NCBI RefSeq assembly: GCF_026230105.1
Contig: NC_079482.1
Location: forward strand, 3,782,001 to 3,846,000
Source: Diorhabda sublineata
Lineage: Eukaryota > Arthropoda > Insecta > Coleoptera > Chrysomelidae
Length of the DNA: 64,000 nt
Direction of reading: 5' to 3'
Shown here: in pieces, positions 1-13,337 of the stretch
How the letters are laid out: each line of letters opens with the position of its first letter
Numbering within the stretch: position 1 is the stretch's first letter
Translations under genes and position numbers: made by a program
Notes under the pieces: generated by a model
Told to the model about the DNA's origin: nothing
The model's input: the letters and a program-made list of their open reading frames with translations, nothing else
The model's database searches: none

Positions 1-1115
1 CTTATTTGACGTATCTCGCACACGCCGATCTTCTGTCGAATTATCGAGAAGATTGTCAAGTTAAAGTGAAAGATATCGGTGCCATATTAGGTTGTAGAAA
101 CAAAGAAATCGGTCAAGCTGCTAAATATGTACCACGTTCACCATCGTCGCCTTCTTTTACGGTACCATCGTTTCGAATTCCGAACCATATATCCCATGAA
201 AATAAGTGTGATTGTTATTACTGCGTTTGTTACGAATACCAAATTTTCGCTTTGGAAAACGCCAGACTCGGTGCCTTATTTAACGTTAAAGAACGTAATA
301 CGAACCTAGCTCAAGAATTTTTTCAAAGTGCCTTGAATTTATACGATTCTTATATAGCGAAGTATTTGAAAAGTAACCAAGTCGTACCTGATTTTATGCC
401 AACTTACGGATACATTTTGTTGAATTATAGCAGTCATTTGTGGAGGACTAATCGCAAGAGTGAAGCTGGGGACTTTAATAAAAGGTTATTGACACTTTTG
501 GAACCGAAGAAACTACAAAACGTCGATTTATATAACGAGGCTCTGTTACAAAAATTGAGCTACACGACCGATAATATAGTACCCGCACCTGTTTGCGAAC
601 TGCAACTCGAAATGGACCAATTACAAATTTCCGACGATAAAGCAACACCGAAAACCCCGGAAAATAACAGAAGCGAAGTTTCGGTTTTAATTGAAAAACC
701 TACTTATACGTCAGTGGAAAAAAACAAAATGAAAAAATTTCCAATATTAACCTTTTCCCCGAGCGATTTAGCCAAAGAGAACGCGAACGTGGAACCGATC
801 ATTAAAATTTATTCTCGAAGTTCTGTTAGAAAAACGAAAACTAAAACCATCTCGCAAACACCGGTACCGACTTTTCCGGAAAATTCGACCTCCGGTACCG
901 TTACAGAAAGTGTTTTGAGAACGCGTACGAAATTGCTGACGGAAAAATTAAAGCGATCAAGTAAAAAAACCGAACCGTCTACTAGTGGAAACCAAATTAA
1001 AAAAGCGGGAGAAAAATGTAGTACTGCCAGAAAGAATTTATTAAAAGAATTATCGGCACCTGAAAGTACTACCGCAAACGGTGCTATTAGAAGATCTACT
1101 AGAACTAGAAAGTAG
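1..1115 (+). CDS. C-terminal exon of an unidentified gene (5' end outside window)
   Basis: An open frame runs from the window edge to TAG at 1113-1115. The codon at 6-8 is TTG and the frame stays open upstream of it, so this is not a start: it is the 3' part of a larger coding region. About 370 residues are visible. Residues ~60-75 hold a His/Cys cluster of the form HxxHxxxCxCxxCxC. It is followed to about residue 190 by an Ala/Leu-rich helical stretch that reads like TPR-type helices. The last ~130 residues are low-complexity, rich in Ser/Thr/Lys/Arg, and end in a strongly basic Arg-Thr-Arg-Lys tail, suggesting a nuclear or nucleic-acid-associated protein. Codon choice is richer in C and G than the flanks, which supports real coding. 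The helical repeat with a Cys cluster loosely recalls separase or three-rows-type proteins, but this is a weak guess from memory and I do not assign a function. No AATAAA lies close to the stop. Confidence 0.7.
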   Translation, partial: YLTYLAHADLLSNYREDCQVKVKDIGAILGCRNKEIGQAAKYVPRSPSSPSFTVPSFRIPNHISHENKCDCYYCVCYEYQIFALENARLGALFNVKERNTNLAQEFFQSALNLYDSYIAKYLKSNQVVPDFMPTYGYILLNYSSHLWRTNRKSEAGDFNKRLLTLLEPKKLQNVDLYNEALLQKLSYTTDNIVPAPVCELQLEMDQLQISDDKATPKTPENNRSEVSVLIEKPTYTSVEKNKMKKFPILTFSPSDLAKENANVEPIIKIYSRSSVRKTKTKTISQTPVPTFPENSTSGTVTESVLRTRTKLLTEKLKRSSKKTEPSTSGNQIKKAGEKCSTARKNLLKELSAPESTTANGAIRRSTRTRK

Positions 1116-2029
1116 TTTTTTACACACTTTCCATGTGTTATTTAAATTTTTTATCTTTTGAGAATTGATCAGTGACATTCTTTTTCAAATAGGCTTTACG
1201 TTCAATGATATTTGAGCCCCGGTGCGGCCCCTAGGCCCGCAACTAAACTTACCCCACAGCCCAAATCGGTTCTATGGACCGCGCCACTTATTTTATTTCA
1301 AACTTTTCTCACGACCGTATTTAAACGAGTGTTACAGTTTAGTTTGACCATTCTGGGTCCTTCCAACATTAATCTATTTAATTTTTTTTTTCATTTTGTT
1401 AGGCTTTCATCTTTTCATATTTTTTTTTTGTTTTCAACATAATTCAAATCTTTGAACCAAGTTTTTAATTTGTGCTACCTTTACATTACCTCGATCTCAT
1501 ATTTTATTTCAAATAAATTTTTCCTTGGATCCACACCTCACGTGAAGTGTACAAATAGAAAAAAATTTTTAGACCCGAGGGAATGTTGATTAATTTTGGT
1601 TGGGACTCGATTTTTTCATCCCAAATTTTCTTTTTCCATACTGCAAGTAGGGTGTACCTTCGAAGAAATATGATGAAAAAATTCTTTTCGATTGAAAAGC
1701 GTGAAAAATGAGCCGATTTGAACCTTGGGGAAAGTTTTAAAGGTAAACATTTTCGGGCCCAGAAGAAAGTTGATCAATTTTGGTTTGGGCTCAACATCTC
1801 CTACATATTTTCGAATATTTTGTCTTCTATCAAATTTTCTATTTCTTCTTCATATTAGTTTTTAGTTGTTTCCTAGTTTGTCGCCTTGTAGCCTCCGATA
1901 GCAGTTGTTTTGTTTTAAATGTACCATTGAAATTTCTACTTTTTCATTCATATTTAATTTTATTTATCTTATTCAATCCTTTACCTAGTAAAAATATATA
2001 AAATCCAGCAATTAGCATTTTCTAGTTCA
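1116..2029. other. AT-rich intergenic stretch with one degenerate direct repeat
   Basis: No coding region is supported. Segments at about 1565-1613 and 1752-1797 resemble each other: both contain GTTGAT(T/C)AATTTTGGTT followed by a GG(A/G)CTC core. This looks like an old two-copy repeat about 190 bp apart. The short open frames here are rich in Phe and Leu, as expected from T-rich DNA. Confidence 0.5.
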
Positions 2030-5000
2030 GGTGATTTATTCGCTTTTTGCCCTGCTTTCCATCAATACAGCTTATAAAAATCGCAGTTTTATAATTTTTT
2101 TGTTCTATTGTGTTCCTAATACATGTTATCATAGAGCTGGTGTTACTAATGTATTTGGAAGTTATGATTTCAGCTATTTTGAACCTCTTCGACTGTATAA
2201 TCATTATTCATTCATATTTCCCATGCTTTGACATGTAAATTTCATCACAGAACTCTGGTTGCATTTGGAAGTTCATGTTTCAGTCATTTTGGTCTCCTTC
2301 AATTTTATAATCATTATTTAATCATATTTTCCATGCTTTGTCAGGTAAATTTCATCACAGAACTCTGGTTATGCAGTTTTTCATCTTTGTTCTGTTATGT
2401 TCCTGATGTTGGAAGTACTGGCAGAACCAAAATACTAGTCATCACATGGTTGATGCTACAATTGCATTTGGAAGTTCATGTTTCAGTCATTTTGGTCTCC
2501 TTCAATTTTATAATCATTATTTATTAATATTTCCCATGCTTTGTCAGGTAAATTTCATCACAGAACTCTGGTTATGCAGTTTTTCATCTTTGTTCTATTA
2601 TGTTCCTGATGTTGGAAGTACTGACAGAACCAAAATACCAGTTATCATAGAGTTTGTCTTACTAGTGCATTTGGAAGTTATTATTTCAGCCATTTTGATG
2701 TTCTTCAACTGTATAATCATTATTCATTCATATTTCCCATGCTTTGTTAGATAAATTTCATCACAGAACTCTGGTTATGCAGTTTTTCATCTTTGTTCTG
2801 GTATGTCCCTGAAGTTGGAAGTACTGACAGAACCAAAATACTAGTTATCACATAGTTGATGTTACAATTGCATTTGGAAGTTCATGTTTCAGTCATTTTG
2901 GTCTCCTTCAATTTTATAATCATTATTTATTAATATTTCCCATGCTTTGTCAGGTAAATTTCATCACAGAACTCTGGTTATGCAGTTTTTCATCTTTGTT
3001 CTGTTATGTTCCTGATGTTGGAAGTACTGGCAGAACCAAAATACTAGTCATCACATGGTTGATGCTACAATTGCATTTGGAAGTTCATGTTTCAGTCATT
3101 TTGGTCTCCTTCAATTTTATAATCATTATTTATTAATATTTCCCATGCTTTGTCAGGTAAATTTCATCACAGAACTCTGGTTATGCAGTTTTTCATGTTT
3201 GTTCTATTATGTTCCTGATGTTGGAAGTACTGACAGAACCAAAATACCAGTTATCATAGAGTTTGTCTTACTAGTGCATTTGGAAGTTATTATTTCAGCC
3301 ATTTTGATGTTCTTCAACTGTATAATCATTATTCATTCATATTTCCCATGCTTTGTTAGATAAATTTCATCACAGAACTCTGGTTATGCAGTTTTTCATC
3401 TTTGTTCTGGTATGTCCCTGAAGTTGGAAGTACTGACAGAACCAAAATACTAGTTATTACATAGTTGATGTTACAATTGCATTTGGAAGTTCATGTTTCA
3501 GTCATTTTGGTCTCCTTCAATTTTATAATCATTATTTATTAATATTTCCCATGCTTTGTCAGGTAAATTTCATCACAGAACTCTGGTTATGCAGTTTTTC
3601 ATCTTTGTTCTATTATGTTCCTGATGTTGGAAGTACTGACAGAACCAAAATACCAGTTATCATAGAGTTTGTCTTACTAGTGCATTTGGAAGTTATTATT
3701 TCAGCCATTTTGATGTTCTTCAACTGTATAATCATTATTCATTCATATTTCCCATGCTTTGTCAGGTAAATTTCATCACAGAACTCTGGTTATGCAGTTT
3801 TTCATCTTTGTTCTGTTATGTTCCTGATGTTGGAAGTACTGGCAGAACCAAAATACTAGTCATCACATGGTTGATGCTACAATTGCATTTGGAAGTTCAT
3901 GTTTCAGTCATTTTGGTCTCCTTCAATTTTATAATCATTATTTATTAATATTTCCCATGCTTTGTCAGGTAAATTTCATCACAGAACTCTGGTTATGCAG
4001 TTTTTCATCTTTGTTCTATTATGTTCCTGATGTTGGAAGTACTGACAGAACCAAAATACCAGTTATCATAGAGTTTGTCTTACTAGTGCATTTGGAAGTT
4101 ATTATTTCAGCCATTTTGATGTTCTTCAACTGTATAATCATTATTCATTCATATTTCCCATGCTTTGTCAGGTAAATTTCATCACAGAACTCTGGTTATG
4201 CAGTTTTTCATCTTTGTTCTGTTATGTTCCTGATGTTGGAAGTACTGGCAGAACCAAAATACTAGTCATCACATGGTTGATGTTACAATTGCATTTGGAA
4301 GTTCATGTCTCAGTCATTTTGGTCTCCTTCAATTTTATAATCATTATTTAATCATATTTCCCATGCTTTGTCAGGTAAATTTCATCACAGAACTCTGGTT
4401 ATGCAGTTTTTCATCTTTGTTCTGTTATGTTCCTGATGTTGGAAGTACTGGCAGAACCAAAATACTAGTCATCACATGGTTGATGCTACAATTGCATTTG
4501 GAAGTTCATGTTTCAGTCATTTTGGTCTCCTTCAATTTTATAATCATTATTTATTAATATTTCCCATGCTTTGTCAGGTAAATTTCATCACAGAACTCTG
4601 GTTATGCAGTTTTTCATCTTTGTTCTATTATGTTCCTGATGTTGGAAGTACTGACAGAACCAAAATACCAGTTATCATAGAGTTTGTCTTACTAGTGCAT
4701 TTGGAAGTTATTATTTCAGCCATTTTGATGTTCTTCAACTGTATAATCATTATTCATTCATATTTCCCATGCTTTGTTAGATAAATTTCATCACAGAACT
4801 CTGGTTATGCAGTTTTTCATCTTTGTTCTGGTATGTCCCTGAAGTTGGAAGTACTGACAGAACCAAAATACTAGTTATCACATAGTTGATGTTACAATTG
4901 CATTTGGAAGTTCATGTTTCAGTCATTTTGGTCTTCTTCAATTTTATAATCATTATTTATTAATATTTCCCATGCTTTGTCAGGTAAATTTCATCACAGA

Positions 5001-8000
5001 ACTCTGGTTATGCAGTTTTTCATCTTTGTTCTGTTATGTTCCTGATGTTGGAAGTACTGGCAGAACCAAAATACTAGTCATCACATGGTTGATGCTACAA
5101 TTGCATTTGGAAGTTCATGTTTCAGTCATTTTGGTCTCCTTCAATTTTATAATCATTATTTATTAATATTTCCCATGCTTTGTCAGGTAAATTTCATCAC
5201 AGAACTCTGGTTATGCAGTTTTTCATCTTTGTTCTGTTATGTTCCTGATGTTGGAAGTACTGGCAGAACCAAAATACTAGTCATCACATGGTTGATGTTA
5301 CAATTGCATTTGGAAGTTCATGTCTCAGTCATTTTGGTCTCCTTCAATTTTATAATCATTATTTATTAATATTTCCCATGCTTTGTCAGGTAAATTTCAT
5401 CACAGAACTCTGGTTATGCAGTTTTTCATCTTTGTTCTGTTATGTTCCTGATGTTGGAAGTACTGGCAGAACCAAAATACTAGTCATCACATGGTTGATG
5501 CTACAATTGCATTTGGAAGTTCATGTTTCAGTCATTTTGGTCTCCTTCAATTTTATAATCATTATTTATTAATATTTCCCATGCTTTGTCAGGTAAATTT
5601 CATCACAGAACTCTGGTTATGCAGTTTTTCATCTTTGTTCTATTATGTTCCTGATGTTGGAAGTACTGACAGAACCAAAATACCAGTTATCATAGAGTTT
5701 GTCTTACTAGTGCATTTGGAAGTTATTATTTCAGCTATTTTGATGTTCTTCAACTGTATAATCATTATTCATTCATATTTCCCATGCTTTGTTAGATAAA
5801 TTTCATAACAGAACTCTGGTTATGCAGTTTTTCATCTTTGTTCTGGTATGTCCCTGAAGTTGGAAGTACTGACAGAACCAAAATACTAGTTATCACATAG
5901 TTGATGTTACAATTGCATTTGGAAGTTCATGTTTCAGTCATTTTGGTCTCCTTCAATTTTATAATCATTATTTATTAATATTTCCCATGCTTTGTCAGGT
6001 AAATTTCATCACAGAACTCTGGTTATGCAGTTTTTCATCTTTGTTCTATTATGTTCCTGATGTTGGAAGTACTGACAGAACCAAAATACCAGTTATCATA
6101 GAGTTTGTCTTACTAGTACATTTGGAAGTTATTATTTCAGCCATTTTGATGTTCTTCAACTGTATAATCATTATTCATTCATATTTCCCATGCTTTGTTA
6201 GATAAATTTCATCACAGAACTCTGGTTATGCAGTTTTTCATCTTTGTTCTGGTATGTCCCTGAAGTTGGAAGTACTGACAGAACCAAAATACTAGTTATC
6301 ACATAGTTGATGTTACAATTGCATTTGGAAGTTCATGTTTCAGTCATTTTGGTCTCCTTCAATTTTATAATCATTATTTATTAATATTTCCCATGCTTTG
6401 TCAGGTAAATTTCATCACAGAACTCTGGTTATGCAGTTTTTCATCTTTGTTCTGTTATGTTCCTGATGTTGGAAGTACTGGCAGAACCAAAATACTAGTC
6501 ATCACATGGTTGATGCTACAATTGCATTTGGAAGTTCATGTTTCAGTCATTTTGGTCTCCTTCAATTTTATAATCATTATTTATTAATATTTCCCATGCT
6601 TTGTCAGGTAAATTTCATCACAGAACTCTGGTTATGCAGTTTTTCATCTTTGTTCTATTATGTTCCTGATGTTGGAAGTACTGACAGAACCAAAATACCA
6701 GTTATCATAGAGTTTGTCTTACTAGTGCATTTGGAAGTTATTATTTCAGCCATTTTGATGTTCTTCAACTGTATAATCATTATTCATTCATATTTCCCAT
6801 GCTTTGTTAGATAAATTTCATCACAGAACTCTGGTTATGCAGTTTTTCATCTTTGTTCTGTTATGTTCCTGATGTTGGAAGTACTGGCAGAACCAAAATA
6901 CTAGTCATCACATGGTTGATGCTACAATTGCATTTGGAAGTTCATGTTTCAGTCATTTTGGTCTCCTTCAATTTTATAATCATTATTTATTCATATATCC
7001 CATGCTTTGTCAGGTAAATTTCATCACAGAACTCTGGTTATGCAGTTTTTCATCTTTGTTCTGTTATGTTCCTGATGTTGGAAGTACTGGCAGAACCAAA
7101 ATACTAGTCATCACATGGTTGATGCTACAATTGCATTTGGAAGTTCATGTTTCAGTCATTTTGGTCTTCTTCAATTTTATAATCATTATTTATTCATATA
7201 TTCCATGCTTTGTCAGGTAAATTTCATCACAGAACTCTGGTTATGCAGTTTTTCATCTTTGTTCTGTTATGTTCCTGATGTTGGAAGTACTGGCAGAACC
7301 AAAATACTAGTCATCACATGGTTGATGCTACAATTGCATTTGGAAGTTCATGTTTCAGTCATTTTGGTCTCCTTCAATTTTATAATCATTATTTATTAAT
7401 ATTTCCCATGCTTTGTCAGGTAAATTTCATCACAGAACTCTGGTTATGCAGTTTTTCATCTTTGTTCTATTATGTTCCTGATGTTGGAAGTACTGGCAGA
7501 ACCAAAATACTAGTCATCACATGGTTGATGCTACAATTGCATTTGGAAGTTCATGTTTCAGTCATTTTGGTCTCCTTCAATTTTATAATCATTATTTATT
7601 CATATATTCCATGCTTTGTCAGGTAAATTTCATCACAGAACTCTGGTTATGCAATTTTTTATCTTTGTTCTATTATGTTCCTGATGTTGGAAGTACTGAC
7701 AGAACCAAAATACCAGTGATCATAGAGTTTGTCTTACTAGTGCATTTGGAAGTTATTATTTCAGCCATTTTGATGTTCTTCAACTGTATAATCATTATTC
7801 ATTCATATTTCCCATGCTTTGTTAGATAAATTTCATCACAGAACTCTGGTTATGCAGCTTTTCATCTTTGTTCTGTTATGTTCCTGATGTTGAAGTAAAT
7901 TTCAATAAAGAACTCTGATTCCAAAATCTTCCACCTTGATGTTGAAGGTACTGCCATTTTGTTGGCCTTTTTCAACTGTATAATCATCTTTATTCATGGT

Positions 8001-8850
8001 TCACAGGCTTCACAAGGTTAATTTCCTATAAACTATAACACAGAGATCTGGATCCACAGTTTCCCATCTTTTTTTAATGGTATTGTATTCCTGACTTTGA
8101 AGGTACTGGTAGAATTAACTGACCAATTGTGATTAATGTGTTTGAAAGTTCTTGTTTTGTTTATTTTGTTAGTCTTTTTCCATCGTATAGTAAATATTTA
8201 TTCCTATACTTGCACAGGTAGATTTTCATATAAATTTCAATAGAGTATTCTCTGGGTTCTACGGGATTATGTGATATGTTATGCTGATAGTTTTCATAAT
8301 AAATCATAATTTTTTACCCTTTTATGTGCCATTATATTCCTAATTTCCGATGTGGAATTTCCAGTTGTTGAAAACTGGAACTTCTACTGCATTTTTCTCT
8401 TTTTTCTACTGTATATAATTATTTATTTGCGATTTCCATGCTTTGGAATTGGAGTCCGTTTTCTTACTTTCATCTCAGCATTTTCATTTTTCCTTCTGTG
8501 CTATTGGATACTTATTCAGTTTTTTCTTTCTTTGAAAGCAGTGGCAGATCTAAAAAACTATTTATTACATTTGGAACTTCTTGTTTGGTTATTTTGTTGG
8601 TTTTCTTTTGCTCTATGTTAATTGTTTATTCATGGTTTTGATGTTTTTCCAACTAAATGTATTTTGATGCTGACACCTAGTGGCGATATCATTTTCTTCA
8701 TATTTCACAGAATTTTTACTTTTCTTTGTATTTTATCAGAACCTTGTTGTTTTTTTCTTTTAAAGCAGTGGTAGAAGCAAAAGACCACTTGTCGGATACT
8801 TAACATTAATTATTTCTTATACAACATATTATTTTGGCCCTTTGGTTGTT
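2030..8850. repeat. 203-bp satellite array with three monomer types
   Basis: From about 2250 to 7900 a 203-bp unit recurs some 27-28 times; the motif CAGAACTCTGGTTATGCAG returns every 203 bp. Three types can be told apart. Type A has TTCTGTTATGTT, TACTGGCAG and CATCACATGG. Type B has TTCTATTATGTT, TACTGACAG and TATCATAGAG. Type C has TTCTGGTATGTCC and TATCACATAG. The order A-B-C (609 bp) recurs but is irregular. Near 7880 the array breaks down, and increasingly diverged monomers continue to about 8850; the left end (2030-2250) is also degenerate. 203 is not divisible by 3, so the overlapping 60-100-residue open frames change frame at each monomer and are not genes. Confidence 0.93.
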
Positions 8851-11290
8851 TTTTTTCTCAATTATGTAATAAAAAAGATTGAATATTCTCAGGAACCTAA
8901 TAGTTTTGAGAGTCTCCTAGTCATTTTTATTAATTTTTCAACCTAACTATATGTTTTCATATTTTTCTTCCAAAATAATTCAGAATTTCTGACAATTTTC
9001 TTTGTTTTATATAAGATTTGGTGCTGGTAAACAGTTCTCTTAGCTATCAGAACCATCAATCTTCTCAAAGACAAAAATTTTTGTTTGTACGTATTCTATT
9101 TTTATTTAAAAGAATTGAAAGAAAACTACCTAATTTTAATTATATTTTTGATATTTAGAAATATTTATATTGTTCTGTGTTGTATAGATTGTATAGCTGT
9201 AAAAATTTTGAATAAATAATTTATTTAAATCGTATTTTTATTTCCTTAACCCCATTGAATTCCGAAAGATTACAAATACGATCTATTAGAAACTCCTTCA
9301 ATGCATATATTTAAACATAAACGTTCTCGTTGGCATCATTCACTATCCGTTTATCCCAATGCATACGTACCAATTTTTTATAAAATTAAACATGTTTATA
9401 AAAGTTTTAAGCATTGTAATAAAAAAAAGAGTATCCAACAATTTCCATATTAGTACATAACATCCTGTAATAAATATTTCATCTATTCTTTTTTACTTCA
9501 TTTCATTGGCGCCACTTGTATTAAAAATAGGTAAACGTGTATTTTCAGCGAATTTAGAGACATTTGTAATGATACGATATAATCACACAATATTCCATGT
9601 AACACTTCAATTTCGTCTTGAAAAATAGTATCATCACGAGTAATTCCAGATTAATAATTAATCATAGATTAGGAAACAAGATAAATAGATCATTGGAAAT
9701 AATTTATTAAATTTGATTAATTAATATGTATGTTTGTTTATAATGATTCATATGAAAAAAGAACGTATAAACTTTTACAGGTTATAAATGACAGATATTT
9801 TACATAGTTGCCACGTCGTAATTTTTTTCCAGGTGACATGAAATAATTATATATGTTTACTACAGTTACCATTCATAGAATATAATAGCAAAATTTTTAA
9901 CGGTACTTTCTTTTGAATTGTTGTAGAAATAATATATCTTAAACTGTAATTAACTAATATAATTATTCAAAAACCACAAAATGGGAAAATTTTCACACTA
10001 TTGCCTGATTTTGACAGTAAATCCTACAACATTGGATATTGGTACCGATGCTGCCAACATTTAAAATGTAATTTCGCTTAAAACATGAGCAATAATTTCA
10101 TTTTCACTTAGGAAATTAAGATTTTATTTAATGGCTGCAATTATTATTACTAACGTATCAAAAAAAATTTCCATACACTGCATGATAGAAAATATATATT
10201 AGATAGAAAAAAAATCAATATCTAAGTAATAGTGTTTTTCTTGACAAATTTTCTTGATTTTATCAAGTTGAATGTCTTTTACAGAACTTTTAAAGCTATT
10301 AAATTGCCATTTACTAGTTCAGATTTGACTGATTCAGATTAATTCCCTCAAGAATTTATAATTCGTTATTAAATACAATAACGCAGTATACAATCTGGAT
10401 AATATTAACGACGCCACTTTTTAGTTAATACGAATATGATAAGATGTTATCAATTATTTTTTTATGTGAAATTCTTCTTCTCTATTTAGATATTTGGACT
10501 TTGCGTAACTACTATATACGAGGGCGCGTCTGAAGTTTCCAACTTTTTTCGGGTGTAGAAACATCAACTGGATGGCCAAAACGTCCGGTACCATCCGTAC
10601 CACTAAAATTGGTAGTACCGAACTTAGAGCATTTTTATGATTACCTTGGCTTCAGAAAAAGTATAGGGTAATAAGTAAAAAAAAATATGTAGGTAAATAA
10701 ATTAGAAGAAGAAAGAGAAAATTAATTGACAAAAATGATTAAATTGGTAACCAAGATATATGTAATGATCCTTATCTTGTTTTAGATAAGTTAAGTGTTG
10801 TTATTTTTTTACAAAACAAAAAAATTAATAGTAATACGCATTTAGGCTATTAACAAATAATATATTGATTGATTTTTTGTTGAAAAACATTGCAATGAAA
10901 CGGGCATCAAATTTTCGTGTCCACTATGTCTAACGTACAACGTAAGGGCTAGAATATACATACAACTTTTAGTTGAACAACCGTTTTGTTGTGTATCATA
11001 GTTGCTCGACAAAAAAGTCAAAAAACGCAGACCATCGACTAAACAATCGATCCGCGACTGCCAGTCTTGAGTAAGAATTTGAAGCGGTGCCACGTCTTTT
11101 GTCATCATAGCGGACGACACGGAGAAGTTCATTAATAGCGTAGAAAAAAGGCCAACAATCTGAGCTAGGGAGGAAGATTGTATGGAAGTCGTATCTGGAT
11201 GGTTGGAACTAGACTAGAATTTGAAATAAAAATTTAATAAATTGGGAATGATCGAGATCTCAGCGACTACTAATGCGTACTCTACACGTA
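8851..11290. other. AT-rich intergenic region, no gene recognised
   Basis: I see no convincing coding sequence. At about 10514 there is a TA followed by TACGAGGGCGCGTCTGAAGT, which has the look of a Tc1/mariner-type terminal repeat, but no partner end or transposase can be read beside it. A 96-codon open frame on the minus strand (10842-11132) resembles nothing I recognise. Confidence 0.4.
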
Positions 11291-11300
11291 GAGCGACCTA

Positions 11301-11497
11301 CAGGGCCGTATTAAGCTAGTGGCTTGGGGGGCTATAACCCTAGACTCCAGGTCCAAAAGGGCCCCCATTTGGAAAACATTGTGTACTTTTTGATGTGTTG
11401 ATACCACAAAGCTAACGTATTGATATTATTTTTTCAATTTTTCCGGGTTTCCGAATTTCTTATAAGGGGGTCCCGTCATTATTTTAGTCCGGCCTTG
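11301..11497. mobile_element. Short hAT-like MITE
   Basis: The left end reads CAGGGCCGTATTAAG and the right end, on the opposite strand, reads CAAGGCCGGACTAAAA. These are imperfect terminal inverted repeats of the CAGGGCCG type used by hAT elements. The flanking 8-mers are gcgaccta (11293-11300) and gcgacggc (11498-11505), identical in the first five bases, which suits a decayed 8-bp target duplication. The 197-bp interior has G-run/C-run blocks and no coding capacity. The TIR and TSD are imperfect, so confidence is moderate. Confidence 0.5.
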
Positions 11498-12299
11498 GCG
11501 ACGGCATTAACCCTTTGACTGGCACATCATTCTGTAGCCTGTTACACGGAACATCAGTCATAATAGTGACCGTTATGTCTGAAAAGACGATTTATTATTA
11601 GTTGTTTTCTTTTTCTGGGAAATTCAATCTTTGTCAATCAATGTTTCCTCTTCAGCAACTACTTGGGGGTTAATTTAGGACAAAACTAGAGCGTCAAAAC
11701 GAATTTATATTTCAAATAAGAAAAACAATAGACTTTAGATCAAACTTTAATAGTCTTGTTATATCCTATAAAACTTGAACAATAAATATTGTCGCACGAA
11801 CAAATCACTTCATTCGACAAAAAGAACCTTTCTTACAAAAGTAGGCGTCTAGTAGTTATAGTTCTTCCAATATTAATTGCAGAAGACAGTTATGCAAGGA
11901 ACGATCAATATTTCATAAATACTCACGGCGCTCATACCAAATTAAGAAATGAAAAATAACGTTCACTCCCCGTATAAAATTCTAACAAACCGTCAGTCCA
12001 CGTGGACTCATCATCTCCACTGTTTACCAATCAAAACATCGAATCGTAAACATAAATGCATTTCTAGTGGCCGAAGCTGCCGGAAGGCAGTCTGCGATAA
12101 GCAGTGGCGTGGCTAGGTGAGATTTATTTAATTCTTAATTTCTTAAAATAAATAGAAATATGGCGTCTCTTACACCATGGGCGAATGAACACAATAAAAT
12201 TGCACAGTGTAGTTAGAATAAAGACAGGTATGCATTTAATAATAAAAATTTAGATACACAAACACAGCAAGTTATTTTAAATTTATTCGAATCTTTAAA

Positions 12300-12690
12300 A
12301 ATGGAAAATATTCAACAATCTGATAGTGCAATCATAATAAGAATTGTTGAATTAACTGGAGTAAATCAATTTATCGAGTAATCACGAAAGGGGTTGCTGT
12401 AGATCATTCACAGAACCGAAAAACGTGTAAAGAAAAACTGAAATCAGTTGACAAAGCTACTCAAGATTTAATATGTATGACAATTTATAGTTTATATAAG
12501 GTTGGAGATTATTCAGAATACAATTATACCAGTTTAGAAACGTTGCATCATCAGCATGTGGTTTTAAACACAAAAAACTAAATAAACGGATGGCAAAAAC
12601 TGATTCGTCAAAGATAGTTCGATGGCGACAAGATTATTTTAGTCAGGCAAAAGACTACCGAAGCTCTAGTAGACGAATGGGGTACAAAAA
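12300..12690 (+). pseudogene. DDE_3-type transposase fragment, N-terminal half, frameshifted
   Basis: Two frames give consecutive parts of the helix-turn-helix half of an IS630/Tc1-related insect transposase of the 'DDE superfamily endonuclease 3' group. One frame reads IIIRIVELTGV and then VDKATQDLICMTIYSLYK (about 12330-12510). After a frame change, another reads CGFKHKKLNKRMAKTDSSK followed by IVRWRQDYF (about 12550-12660). These match the family pattern: LTG helix, D-x-x-x-(R/Q)-x-x-I..IYxxY, then a GFKxKKxNKR block ending in IVxWRxxY. The catalytic core (YLDETW region) is absent. At least one stop and one frameshift make it a dead remnant. Confidence 0.62.
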
Positions 12691-12935
12691 GGGCCCAGTT
12701 CACGCCTGGTACCCTGCTTAAACCAAACGTCCTTCCAAGCAGGTACATTTTACTCGTCTATTTACATTTTATAATTTAATATTCAGTTGTAGCAAGTTAA
12801 CGAGGTATAATAATGATTTTTTTTCCAAATGGGACTGAAATAAGTCCATCTGACTAAATAACTGCGTATAAAGCCAATTTATAATGATTCGATCTACGCC
12901 TATGGTAGATCTAACAAATTTGTCGGTAAGTGGCT

Positions 12936-13337
12936 TTAATACAAGTTTTTATAATCTGCAATTGATAGTGCAAGGATGTAGCCAGGATTTAGTTTGGGGG
13001 GGGGGAGTTTGGTTTTAAGTAGATAAAACAACAAAAAAATACTAACATGAAATTTAATATCTATATATTCATCGGAAAAATTACGACATACGTAGGTATT
13101 TATAAAGTTATTAACTTTAAATGAAACAGTTAAATTAATTTCGTTCCTCTGCGCCAAATCTAAAACCATTAATGAAGAAGTCTTCGGCCTTTTTGTTTTA
13201 AATATATCCACTACTTTATTGAGAGTTAAACCATTAAGTCTATTTTCACTTCTAGTGTTTCGTAAATAGTTTTTCAGTCTTCTTAGGCTCGAGAAATACC
13301 TTTCTGGGGTTGCAGTGGATACAGGAATGGTAGCCAC
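12936..13337 (-). pseudogene. hAT transposase C-terminal (dimerisation) fragment
   Basis: The minus-strand frame begins with a stretch of the form TATPERYFSSLRRLKNYLR followed by N-R-L-N-G-L. This is the conserved hAT C-terminal dimerisation motif (usually TxxPERxFSxLRRIKxYLRxxxxxxRLxGLAL). The following DIFKTKRPKT resembles the usual Lys/Arg-rich tail. Everything N-terminal is missing, so this is a truncated remnant. The reading frame runs on through a G-run (PPPP in translation). At about 12966-12985 the sequence GGATGTAGCCAGG resembles a hAT end of the CAGTGGCGTAGCCAGG type, which marks the likely element boundary, so the last dozen residues lie outside the transposon. A second such end, CAGTGGCGTGGCTAGG, lies at about 12104. 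Confidence 0.72.

Noticed and set aside
2228..7829. Series of 60-100-residue open frames with the same peptides
   Set aside because: They follow the 203-bp satellite period; the unit is not a multiple of three and the frames overlap and shift, so they are by-products of the repeat.
8352..8641. 89-residue hydrophobic frame resembling a membrane protein
   Set aside because: It lies within decayed 203-bp satellite monomers.
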